Assembly: GCA_020048295.1 (NCBI GenBank)
Contig: JAIFMT010000144.1
Span: 1-5,957, forward strand
Direction of reading: 5' to 3'
Source: Rhodoferax sp.
GTDB taxonomy: Bacteria; Pseudomonadota; Gammaproteobacteria; Burkholderiales; Burkholderiaceae
DNA length: 5,957 bases
A program made the translations under genes and the position numbers. The stretch's first letter is position 1, and every line of letters starts with the position of its first letter. The notes beneath the pieces were generated by a model. The model was given only the letters and a program-made list of their open reading frames with translations, was not told the DNA's origin and did no database searches. Shown here piece by piece: positions 1-5,203 of the stretch.

Positions 1-41
1 GTCCACAAAAACCTCGTTTTGTTTGTTACGCTCTTGCCATT

Positions 42-746
42 ATGACCACGATTGAACAGCAGCTCAGCGCCGTGCGCGAGCGTCTTGCCAACGCCTGCCG
101 GGTCGCCGGCCGCCCGGCAGATGCAGTGCGCCTGCTGGCGGTTTCCAAGACCTTTGGCGCGGATGCTGTCGAGGCGGCATTTGCTTGCGGCCAGCGCGCC
201 TTTGGCGAAAACTACATCCAGGAGGCCGTGGCCAAGATCACTGCCCTGAAACACCTGCCGATCGAATGGCACTGCATCGGCCCGCTGCAAAGCAACAAGA
301 CCAAACTGGTGGCCGAGCACTTTGACTGGGTGCAAACGGTCGATCGGCTGAAAATTGCGCAACGCCTGAGCGAGCAGCGCCCGGCCCACTTGCCAGCGCT
401 GCAGGTGTGCATCCAGGTGAATGTGGATGGTGGCCCCACCAAGTCGGGCGTGGCCCCGCACGAGGCGCTGGCACTGGCGCAAGCCGTCGCCGCGCTGCCC
501 AGGCTGCAGCTGCGCGGCCTGATGTGCATCCCCGAGCCTGCTGCTGACTTTGTAGCTGCCTGCGCAGTATTGACAAGGGCTAGAGGCCTATTTGATGCAT
601 TAAATTCAGCCGGACTGGGGCTCGACACCCTGTCGATGGGCATGAGCGCCGACCTGGAAGCCGCCGTCGCCTCGGGCAGCACCCTGGTGCGGGTGGGCAG
701 CGCCATCTTTGGTGAACGGACTTATCCGGCAGCTCCGCAGTCCTGA
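42..746 (+). CDS. yggS: YggS/PLPHP family pyridoxal 5'-phosphate homeostasis protein
   Basis: This is a cytosolic PLP-binding protein of the YggS/PROSC family. The family binds PLP without known catalysis and keeps vitamin B6 and amino-acid/keto-acid pools balanced. The 234 residues equal the family's usual length. Landmarks are LLAVSKTF with the PLP lysine at K36, FGENYIQE at 54-61, WHCIGPLQSNKTK at 76-88, DTLSMGMSADLEAA at 195-208 (substrate/phosphate loop) and the RVGSAIFGER ending near 217-226. The N-terminus MTTIEQQL matches the usual family start, so the ATG at 42 is credible. No Shine-Dalgarno sequence is visible upstream, and TACGCT at 27-32 would give a nearly leaderless mRNA if it is a -10. 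Residues about 169-188 are encoded by an AT-rich stretch with codons rare elsewhere in the gene (GTA, TTG, ACA, AGG, AGA, CTA, TTA, TCA). That stretch matches the intergenic repeat at 2341-2395. No dyad of the kind seen at the other promoters is visible upstream. Confidence 0.95.
   Translation: MTTIEQQLSAVRERLANACRVAGRPADAVRLLAVSKTFGADAVEAAFACGQRAFGENYIQEAVAKITALKHLPIEWHCIGPLQSNKTKLVAEHFDWVQTVDRLKIAQRLSEQRPAHLPALQVCIQVNVDGGPTKSGVAPHEALALAQAVAALPRLQLRGLMCIPEPAADFVAACAVLTRARGLFDALNSAGLGLDTLSMGMSADLEAAVASGSTLVRVGSAIFGERTYPAAPQS
547..604 (+). repeat. AT-rich dispersed repeat, copy A, inside yggS
   Basis: This AT-rich stretch aligns with the reverse complement of 2341-2395. From TAGCT (553-557) to AGGGCTA (576-582) both copies have the same length with no gap. 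They share TAGCT, CGC at the same offset, AGGGCTA, AG, and a terminal ATTTG/TATTTG-like block. The segment is translated in frame within the PLPHP gene and does not change the protein's family length. The base and codon composition is unlike the flanking gene sequence. From memory, short elements of this look are widespread in Comamonadaceae genomes. I cannot name a formal family. Confidence 0.6.
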
Positions 747-824
747 AAACCCGGGCCAGCCGGCAGGCAAGTGGCCGCGCTGCAGATGCCAGGCCAGCAC
801 TGGCAGCAACAGATAGGCAGCCGG

Positions 825-867
825 TGTGCGCCAACGAACAGACCCGGCCCGCGCGTGTGCCTATAAC
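825..867 (+). promoter_or_regulatory. Predicted activator-type promoter of the DUF4398/OmpA operon
   Basis: The dyad TGTGCGCCAACGAACA spans 825-840 (5 of 6 arm positions pair) and is followed directly by GAC. A -10-like TATAAC lies at 862-867, preceded by GCC. With a 17-bp spacer the -35 would be CAGACC at 839-844, overlapping the end of the dyad. The predicted start is near 874, which puts the dyad centre at -41.5. The same dyad-to-hexamer distance recurs at 3384-3426, at 3357-3399 (minus), at 5496-5538 (minus) and at 5605-5647. The other side of this dyad faces no gene and has CCAGTG at the equivalent position. Confidence 0.6.
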
Positions 868-876
868 CCTGGGTAT

Positions 877-897
877 CAGGCGCGATTGTTGCGCCTG
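877..897 (+). other. Stem-loop at the predicted 5' end of the lipoprotein mRNA
   Basis: A perfect 7-bp inverted repeat, CAGGCGC (877-883) and GCGCCTG (891-897), encloses the loop GATTGTT. It lies between the predicted transcription start (about 874) and the AGGAG ribosome binding site at 907-911. A hairpin this close to an mRNA 5' end can protect the transcript from decay, as described for E. coli ompA. It could also be an operator for a repressor. Neither role is proven here. Confidence 0.45.
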
Positions 898-918
898 GTG
901 ACCAACAGGAGAACCAAG

Positions 919-1293
919 ATGACGAGAACCTCAAGGCGCGTGAGCGCGCTGCTGTGTGGCGCTGCCGCATTGCTGATGCTGGGTTGCAGCAGTTTGAAGA
1001 CCCCTGCCACGGCCGATGTGGCCGTGTCAAAAGCCGCCGTGGACAACGCCGCCAGCGCCGGGGCGGCACAACTGGCCCCTGTGGAGATGACTGCCGCACG
1101 CGACAAATTGGCGTTGGCCAATAAGGCGATGGCCGTCAAAGACTACAAATTAGCCCGCGACATGGCCGCCCAGGCGCAGGCCGATGCCAAGCTGGCCCAG
1201 GGCAAGGCCAACTCGGCCAAAGCCCAGGCCGCCGCCGACGCGCTGCAAGACGACATTCGCGTGCTGCGCGAAGAGCTTGAACGCAATCTGTAA
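919..1293 (+). CDS. Small DUF4398-type outer-membrane lipoprotein
   Basis: This 124-residue protein has a lipoprotein signal peptide: positive MTRTSRR, a hydrophobic core at 9-21, and a lipobox ending LGC with the lipidated cysteine at C23. The residue at -3 is Met rather than the usual Leu, but L19 and L21 flank it. The mature part is Ala/Lys/Gln/Asp-rich and predicted almost entirely helical (about 55-122), including a DKLALANKAMAVKDYKLAR stretch at 62-80 typical of DUF4398 proteins. The start at ATG 919 was chosen over the longer in-frame ATG at 826 because AGGAG at 907-911 is well spaced and the signal peptide begins here. It lies 29 nt before an OmpA-like lipoprotein with a related N-terminal region, so the two are probably co-transcribed. 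It probably sits in the periplasmic leaflet of the outer membrane. Its exact function is unknown; a structural or stress-protective envelope role is inferred. Confidence 0.85.
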   Translation: MTRTSRRVSALLCGAAALLMLGCSSLKTPATADVAVSKAAVDNAASAGAAQLAPVEMTAARDKLALANKAMAVKDYKLARDMAAQAQADAKLAQGKANSAKAQAAADALQDDIRVLREELERNL

Positions 1294-1322
1294 CCCCACC
1301 CCATCTCCCACAGGATTCGATC

Positions 1323-2297
1323 ATGAAGAACATCTACCTCACCCCCGTCGTTCTGGCTGTTGTGGCCCTGCTTGGCGCTTGCAGCTCGACACCCAAGAGC
1401 ACCTCGCTGCTGGATCAGGCACACAGCGACTACCGGATTGTGCAAAACAATCCCCAGGTGGCAATTTATGCGCCGCTGGAGCTGAAACAGGCCGGTGATG
1501 CGCTGGCACAGGCCGATGCCCAGGCCGCCGAGCGCGCCAGCGAAGAGAAAATCAACCAGCTGGCCTACCTGGCCCGGCAAAAAATTGCCCTGACCGAAGA
1601 GGTGACCAAGCAAAAGGTGGCTGAAACCGAGGTGGCCAACGCCAGCCAGGAACGCGACCAGGTTCGGCTGGACCAGCGTACCAACGAAGCCAATGCAGCG
1701 GGCATCCGCGCCGAGCAGGCCAAGCAAGTGGCCTTGCTGGCCATCAACGATGCCGCCCGCGCCGGCCAGGAAGCCGCCCGCGCCCAGCAGCAAACCCAGG
1801 CGGCGCAGGTGGCAGCCGCCAGTGCCCAGGTGGATGCTGCCAACGCCCAGCGCCAGGCACAAGACGCACAGCAGCGCAATGCCCAACTGGAAGCACAGCT
1901 GGGCGAGCTGGCCGCGCAAAAAACCGCGCGTGGCATGGTCATCACCTTTGGTGATGTACTGTTTGGCACCGATGTCTCGCGCTTGAGCGCTGCCGGCATG
2001 ATGTCAGCGCAGAAGCTGGCCAGAATCCTCGAACTCAATCCGCAGCGCACCGTGCTGATTGAGGGCTATGCTGACAGCACCGGCACGGCCGAATACAACC
2101 AGCTACTGTCGCAGCGGCGTGCCAACGCGGTACAAGGTGCGCTCCAGCAATTGGGCGTTGGGCCTGAGCGGGTGGTCGTGCATGGCTACGGTGAGACGTA
2201 CCCGGTGGCCGCCAACGACAGCGCCGAAAGCCGTCAACTGAACCGTCGGGTGGAAATCGTCTTGTCAGACGACAGCGGTCGGGTCATGGCACGCTAA
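1323..2297 (+). CDS. DUF4398 + coiled-coil + OmpA-family peptidoglycan-binding lipoprotein
   Basis: This 324-residue protein appears to tether the outer membrane to the cell wall. The lipoprotein signal peptide has lipobox LGAC with C20. Residues about 27-95 resemble DUF4398 (LLDQAHSDYRIVQNNPQVA, then PLELKQAGDALAQADA). Residues about 95-200 form a long Ala/Gln/Arg-rich coiled coil. Residues about 203-316 are an OmpA C-terminal domain: VLFGTD, then IEGYADSTG with D251, then NQLLSQRRANAV with R266, then HGYGETYPVAAND, ending LNRRVEIVL. The 15-residue spacing of D251 and R266 matches the Asp/Arg pair that binds the diaminopimelate of peptidoglycan in OmpA proteins. The AGGA at 1312-1315 supports the ATG at 1323. 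It lies 29 nt after the small DUF4398-type lipoprotein and shares its predicted promoter. The coil may set the distance between membrane and wall. A hairpin follows the stop codon. Confidence 0.93.
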   Translation: MKNIYLTPVVLAVVALLGACSSTPKSTSLLDQAHSDYRIVQNNPQVAIYAPLELKQAGDALAQADAQAAERASEEKINQLAYLARQKIALTEEVTKQKVAETEVANASQERDQVRLDQRTNEANAAGIRAEQAKQVALLAINDAARAGQEAARAQQQTQAAQVAAASAQVDAANAQRQAQDAQQRNAQLEAQLGELAAQKTARGMVITFGDVLFGTDVSRLSAAGMMSAQKLARILELNPQRTVLIEGYADSTGTAEYNQLLSQRRANAVQGALQQLGVGPERVVVHGYGETYPVAANDSAESRQLNRRVEIVLSDDSGRVMAR

Positions 2298-2304
2298 TTT
2301 GGTC

Positions 2305-2323
2305 TGCGGGCGTTATGCCCGCA
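2305..2323. terminator. Hairpin after the OmpA-like gene, possible terminator
   Basis: A perfect 7-bp stem, TGCGGGC (2305-2311) and GCCCGCA (2317-2323), encloses the loop GTTAT. It starts 8 nt after the TAA of the OmpA-like gene and lies in the gap between two convergent genes. The only T-run (2334-2337) begins ten bases beyond the stem, so this is not a textbook intrinsic terminator. It may instead protect the mRNA 3' end. Confidence 0.45.
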
Positions 2324-2340
2324 AGTCCCCGAGTTTTATA

Positions 2341-2395
2341 ACAAATCAGGCTGTAGCCCTTATGTAACAAGCGATACTAGCTATATAAAAACTAG
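2341..2395 (-). repeat. AT-rich dispersed repeat, copy B, intergenic
   Basis: This AT-rich block lies between the convergent OmpA-like and transglutaminase-like genes. On the minus strand it carries TAGCT, then CGC five bases later, then AGGGCTA 23 bases from the first T of TAGCT, then an ATTTG block. The same elements occur with identical spacing at 547-604 inside yggS. On the plus strand TAGCCCT is at 2354-2360 and AGCTA at 2379-2383. It has no coding potential. The resemblance to repeats common in Comamonadaceae intergenic regions is from memory only. Confidence 0.6.
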
Positions 2396-2405
2396 TAAAA
2401 GTTGG

Positions 2406-3272
2406 CTAATCACCATCGGTTGACACCGCCAGCGACACATGCTGCGGCACCTCCAAAACGCCCTGCGCGTTGGCGATGGCTTCCACCGTGATCACCGGCG
2501 CCGAGCCGCGCACATCACCAAATATGGTGGCAAAAGCCGCATCAGCGGCATCGCGCCCGGTGCCAAAGCGCAAGAAGCCCAGCGGAATTGCCACACCCGA
2601 GGGATCAAAAATGTACCAGCGCCGCGCCAGATAAACCTCCACATAGGCATGAAAGTCGGTTGGCCCCAGCGCGGGTGAGGCACCAAAGTCGATGCCGGTG
2701 GCAAAGCGCGCCGGAATATTGAGCGCGCGGCACAGCGCAATCATCAGGTGCGCAAAATCACGGCACACCCCCACCTTGTCCACCAGCGTATCGACCGCCG
2801 TGGTGTTGCTGTTGGAGCTGTTGGACTGAAAGCTCACGTGCTGGGTGACCCAGTTGCAGATGGCCTGCACCCGCGCATAGCCGTGCCACAGGCTGCCAAA
2901 TTCTTGCAGTGCCAGACGGCCCAGCCGGTCTGACTGGCAATAGCGGCTGGGGTAGAGGTAGGGCAACACATGACCCGGCAGCTCAGCCACTGGCACTTCG
3001 CCAATTTCCGTCGGCTGCGCCGTGTGATGTGTCAGGTCCACCGTGGCCGCGTACCACACCGTCAGCGGACCAGCGTTGGCCTTGAGCCGCAAAAAACGCG
3101 TGTGTGCCACCGGATCGGTGTACCGGTTGAGCGGCAAAGGCTGGCTGATCGTCAGCGCCTCGGTCAGCACCCGCTGGTGCGGCGTCTGGGCGGCGTGAAT
3201 GCTGAAAATGAAATCACTGCCGGGCTCGGCAATGTCGTAGCTCAAGGCCACTGAAAACTTTAGTCGGATCAT
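2406..3272 (-). CDS. Transglutaminase-like superfamily protein
   Basis: This 288-residue protein has the bacterial transglutaminase-like layout. The N-terminal beta-rich region (about 1-100) begins MIRLKFSVALSYDIAEPGSDF and contains TPHQRVLTEALT. The papain-fold domain (about 125-230) has all three catalytic residues: C170 in VGVCRDFAHLMIALCRALNIPAR, H208 in TDFHAYVEVYL and D223 in WYIFDPSG. Such proteins are usually proteases or amidases, or act on peptide cross-links; the substrate here is unknown. No signal peptide or membrane segment is visible, so it is probably cytosolic. The ATG at 3272 has only a weak GAAAG motif six bases upstream. The gene is divergent from the small coiled-coil gene, and both appear to share the palindrome at 3381-3404. 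Related proteins often sit beside alpha-E/ATP-grasp genes, which are not seen in this window. Confidence 0.92.
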   Translation of the reverse strand: MIRLKFSVALSYDIAEPGSDFIFSIHAAQTPHQRVLTEALTISQPLPLNRYTDPVAHTRFLRLKANAGPLTVWYAATVDLTHHTAQPTEIGEVPVAELPGHVLPYLYPSRYCQSDRLGRLALQEFGSLWHGYARVQAICNWVTQHVSFQSNSSNSNTTAVDTLVDKVGVCRDFAHLMIALCRALNIPARFATGIDFGASPALGPTDFHAYVEVYLARRWYIFDPSGVAIPLGFLRFGTGRDAADAAFATIFGDVRGSAPVITVEAIANAQGVLEVPQHVSLAVSTDGD

Positions 3273-3356
3273 GCGGGGCTTTCAAAAATGGTCCTGATCG
3301 GTGGTGGGCGTTGCGCAACAGGTGACAGTCCGCGCGGGCAGCAGCGTCAGCGAGTC

Positions 3357-3399
3357 AGCTTAACCGCTGCGCGGCAACCGGTCTGTGTGTTGGCCAACA
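3357..3399 (-). promoter_or_regulatory. Predicted promoter of the transglutaminase-like gene, leftward half of a shared dyad
   Basis: Read on the minus strand, the 16-bp dyad is TGTTGGCCAACACACA (3399 to 3384), followed by GAC. The hexamer TAAGCT (3362 to 3357) starts exactly 22 nt beyond its end. The implied -35 is CAGACC (3385 to 3380) with a 17-bp spacer. The predicted start is near 3350, giving a leader of about 78 nt before the ATG at 3272. The geometry is identical to that at the other dyads in this window. Confidence 0.45.
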
Positions 3400-3426
3400 G
3401 ACAGCCTCCTTCTGCATGCTTACGCT
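3384..3426 (+). promoter_or_regulatory. Predicted promoter of the coiled-coil gene, rightward half of a shared dyad
   Basis: The dyad TGTGTGTTGGCCAACA (3384-3399) is followed by GAC. TACGCT begins at 3421, 22 nt beyond the dyad end, and the implied -35 is CAGACA (3398-3403), four of six matches to TTGACA. Outer arms GTCTGT (3381-3386) and ACAGAC (3397-3402) are perfectly palindromic about 3391.5. A second, offset palindrome of 22 bp (3383-3404, ten of eleven pairs, centre 3393.5) overlaps it, so the true binding register is uncertain. The predicted start is near 3433, giving a leader of about 83 nt. The core half-sites match the other dyads less well than they match each other. Confidence 0.5.
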
Positions 3427-3515
3427 TGCGGCACATGACGACAACCATGCCATTGATGCCCGTCATCAACCGGCCAAACCCGGCCACCCTTGTTGCCACA
3501 ACTGGAGCTATCACC

Positions 3516-3800
3516 ATGACGACTCGCGACACCTACATCAATAAGATGAAACTTCAACTCGACGAGCTGAACCTTCAAATGGACAAGCTCGAAACCAAAG
3601 CGCAAGAGGCGCGCGAGGACGTGCGCGATACCTACCGCGCTGAAATGGCCAAGGTGCATGCCCAGTCGCAGCTGGCCAAGGACCACCTCAAAGCGCTGCA
3701 GGCCAGCGGCGAGAGCAACTGGGATGCCATGGTGGCGGAGACAGAAAAAATTCGCGATGCCTTTGTGCATTCCTTCGCCTACTTCAAGTCGCAGGTCTGA
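3516..3800 (+). CDS. Small charged coiled-coil protein, probable sll1863-type stress protein
   Basis: This 94-residue cytosolic protein has no signal peptide and no membrane segment. Residues about 5-65 are a continuous charged heptad-like helix (KMKLQLDELNLQMDKLETKA, then AREDVRDTYRAEMAKVHAQS). The C-terminal part contains SNWDAMVAETEKIRDAFVHSF and ends in YFKSQV. This layout resembles small proteins annotated as sll1863-family stress response proteins, but that is recalled rather than checked. A phasin-like role is an alternative. The ATG at 3516 was preferred over the long upstream extension to 3288 because GGAG at 3504-3507 is correctly spaced, the helix begins here, and the upstream translation looks like non-coding sequence. 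A signal-peptide gene follows after 35 nt, so an operon is likely. The predicted promoter is at 3384-3426. Confidence 0.85.
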   Translation: MTTRDTYINKMKLQLDELNLQMDKLETKAQEAREDVRDTYRAEMAKVHAQSQLAKDHLKALQASGESNWDAMVAETEKIRDAFVHSFAYFKSQV

Positions 3801-3835
3801 GCGCGGCTGGCCCATCCACCTAGCAGGAGCCCACC

Positions 3836-4228
3836 ATGTCCCGTTTTTTGCGTCAGATTCAACTACTTGCGGGGACGGCCGTGGCCGCCTTGCTATGTTC
3901 TTCTGCCCTGGCGGCAACCCCGGCGGCCAACGCCGAGGCGCGGGCGCGCTATCAGCAAGACCTGGCTGATTGCAACCGCCCAGATGCCAGCCAACACCCG
4001 ATCACCTGCCGCCGCGAGGCGCGCAATGCCTTGGCCGCGGCACTGCGCGGTGAGCTTCATGACAACCCTGACCAGTACCGGCAGAACGCCTTGCGGCGCT
4101 GTGATGCCTACCAGGGCCCGGGGCGGGTTGATTGCGAAGCCCGCATGGGCACCGGTAGCCACCTGTCTGGCAGTGTCGGCGGCGGTGGCATCTTGCGCGA
4201 AAGCATCACCATCGTTCCGGTCAACTGA
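3836..4228 (+). CDS. Exported four-cysteine protein of unknown function
   Basis: I do not recognise the function. This 130-residue protein has a clear Sec signal peptide (MSRFLRQIQ, hydrophobic 10-25) with an AxA site ALA at 24-26, so it is probably periplasmic. The mature chain has exactly four cysteines, C46, C58, C89 and C100, with spacings of 12 and 11, suggesting two disulfides. Two similar blocks, DLADCNRPDASQHPITCRREARNAL (42-66) and NALRRCDAYQGPGRVDCEARM (84-104), each hold a Cys-x10-11-Cys pair followed by R/E-rich residues, so an internal duplication is possible. The tail is Gly/Ser-rich (GSVGGGGILRES at 112-123). The start is supported by AGGAG at 3825-3829. It follows the coiled-coil gene by 35 nt and is probably in its operon. 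Confidence 0.82.
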   Translation: MSRFLRQIQLLAGTAVAALLCSSALAATPAANAEARARYQQDLADCNRPDASQHPITCRREARNALAAALRGELHDNPDQYRQNALRRCDAYQGPGRVDCEARMGTGSHLSGSVGGGGILRESITIVPVN

Positions 4229-4231
4229 AGC

Positions 4232-4264
4232 GCCAGCCCCAAGGCAGACCGCTCAGGGGCTGGC
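4232..4264. terminator. Hairpin between convergent genes, possible bidirectional terminator
   Basis: A 9-bp perfect stem, GCCAGCCCC (4232-4240) and GGGGCTGGC (4256-4264), has a 15-nt loop. It begins four bases after the TGA of the four-cysteine protein gene and overlaps the last codons and stop (4253-4255) of the convergent gene. An alternative stem pairs AGCGCCAGC (4229-4237) with GCTGGCGCT (4267-4275). There is no T-run on either side, so the terminator call is tentative. Confidence 0.4.
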
Positions 4265-5170
4265 TTGCTGGCGCTGGTGTTCGGCCTGCTTCATCTGCAG
4301 GTAGGCCGCTCGGTCGGTCTCGTGCAACTGGCGCGAGTAGGCTTCGGTGGCGCTAAACCAGCTTTGCAAACGTTGCGCCAACTGCACCGCAGGGGGTGCC
4401 GGCGCGGCCTGAAAATAGCTGTCGATGGCCAGGTAATACCGCATGGTATTGCGCTCGACCAGTCCACGTACCCCGTCCACCCAGGCGGGTGGCGCACCGG
4501 GAACACTGTCCATCATCGTGAAGCCGACCTTGTCGGCACCTGTGGTGGCCAGGTAGGTCTGCATGGCTATCCGGCCCAGCAGGTTGACACCATACGCATA
4601 GGTCAGGTGCAAGAAAGTGCGTTGCTGTGGCAGCGCAACCGCTTGCAGTCGGATGCGGTAGTCGCTGGTACCCAACGGACCCACAGGAGCTGCCAGCAGC
4701 ACTTCAAAATAATCAGGGGAGGCCGAGACCAAGGTGAATTTGAAGTCCAGCCGTGCGGCTTGCGCCAGTTCCTGCGGTTTTTTGGTGCCGATAAAAACAT
4801 TTAAAACCACCCCGTCCGGTCCGCTGACGGCGCGGCAATATTTGGTATTGATGTGCAAAATCATCACCTCGCACCACTGCGCGGGCATCTGCAGTGCGGC
4901 ACGCACGTCATCAAAGGCAAACGCCATCTCGGCGTAAATGTCACCCTGCAAGCCCTGCGATTGCTCGCCCGACTGCAATACCAGTGGCCGGTGAAAGGCA
5001 TTTTGTGCCAGTGACGCACGCAAAAGAGCGTGTTGCGCTTGCAGTTGCATGGCTGCATCTGCCAGCGGCTCGGGCGCAGCGGCCACTGGTGCAGCCATGG
5101 CAGTCAGCGCATGAACCAGCAGCAGGTACAGCCTGCCAGTCCAAACCCGGCCGATGTGACGGCACTTCAT
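4253..5170 (-). CDS. Exported conserved-type protein of unknown function
   Basis: I do not recognise a named family. The 305-residue protein starts MKCRHIGR followed by a hydrophobic stretch (about 13-32) with possible cleavage at AMA/APVA or VAA/AP, so it is probably exported. A helical segment at 36-57 follows (LADAAMQLQAQHALLRASL). Residues about 60-200 alternate short strands, including QGDIYAEMAFAFDDVRAAL, WCEVMILHINTKYC with cysteines C100 and C112, VVLNVFIGTKK and FLHLTYAYGVN. A helix-rich tail runs from about 229 (VDGVRGLVERNTMRYYLAIDSYF) to 300. A START/SRPBCC-like fold is a loose guess from the strand-to-long-helix order. It follows the OsmB-like gene by 33 nt and lies in the same reading frame, separated only by that gene's TAG, so co-transcription is likely. 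No good ribosome binding site is visible before ATG 5170. Confidence 0.85.
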   Translation of the reverse strand: MKCRHIGRVWTGRLYLLLVHALTAMAAPVAAAPEPLADAAMQLQAQHALLRASLAQNAFHRPLVLQSGEQSQGLQGDIYAEMAFAFDDVRAALQMPAQWCEVMILHINTKYCRAVSGPDGVVLNVFIGTKKPQELAQAARLDFKFTLVSASPDYFEVLLAAPVGPLGTSDYRIRLQAVALPQQRTFLHLTYAYGVNLLGRIAMQTYLATTGADKVGFTMMDSVPGAPPAWVDGVRGLVERNTMRYYLAIDSYFQAAPAPPAVQLAQRLQSWFSATEAYSRQLHETDRAAYLQMKQAEHQRQQASP

Positions 5171-5203
5171 GCGGGTGGCGAAGGGCTTAGCCGGTGCGCG
5201 GCA

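Noticed and set aside
212..706. Minus-strand open frame (164 codons) opposite yggS
   Set aside because: The plus strand encodes an unmistakable PLPHP protein; the antisense frame has no family features.
787..805. Stem-loop TGCCAG/CTGGCA after yggS as a terminator
   Set aside because: The stem is only 6 bp, there is no T-run, and competing GCTGC/GCAGC pairings exist, so I do not call it a terminator.
826..918. N-terminal extension of the small lipoprotein
   Set aside because: It would run through the predicted promoter and bury the lipoprotein signal peptide; ATG 919 has an AGGAG.
1143..1919. Long minus-strand open frame (258 codons) opposite the two lipoprotein genes
   Set aside because: It is the antisense of Ala/Gln-rich coiled-coil coding sequence, which by composition is stop-free on the other strand. 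The plus-strand frames have signal peptides, ribosome binding sites and an OmpA domain.
3288..3515. N-terminal extension of the coiled-coil protein
   Set aside because: The extension has no domain-like sequence, lacks a good ribosome binding site and would cover the divergent promoter palindrome. ATG 3516 has GGAG at proper spacing.
4265..4804. Plus-strand open frame (179 codons)
   Set aside because: It lies antisense to the 305-residue exported protein, has no ribosome binding site and no recognisable motif.
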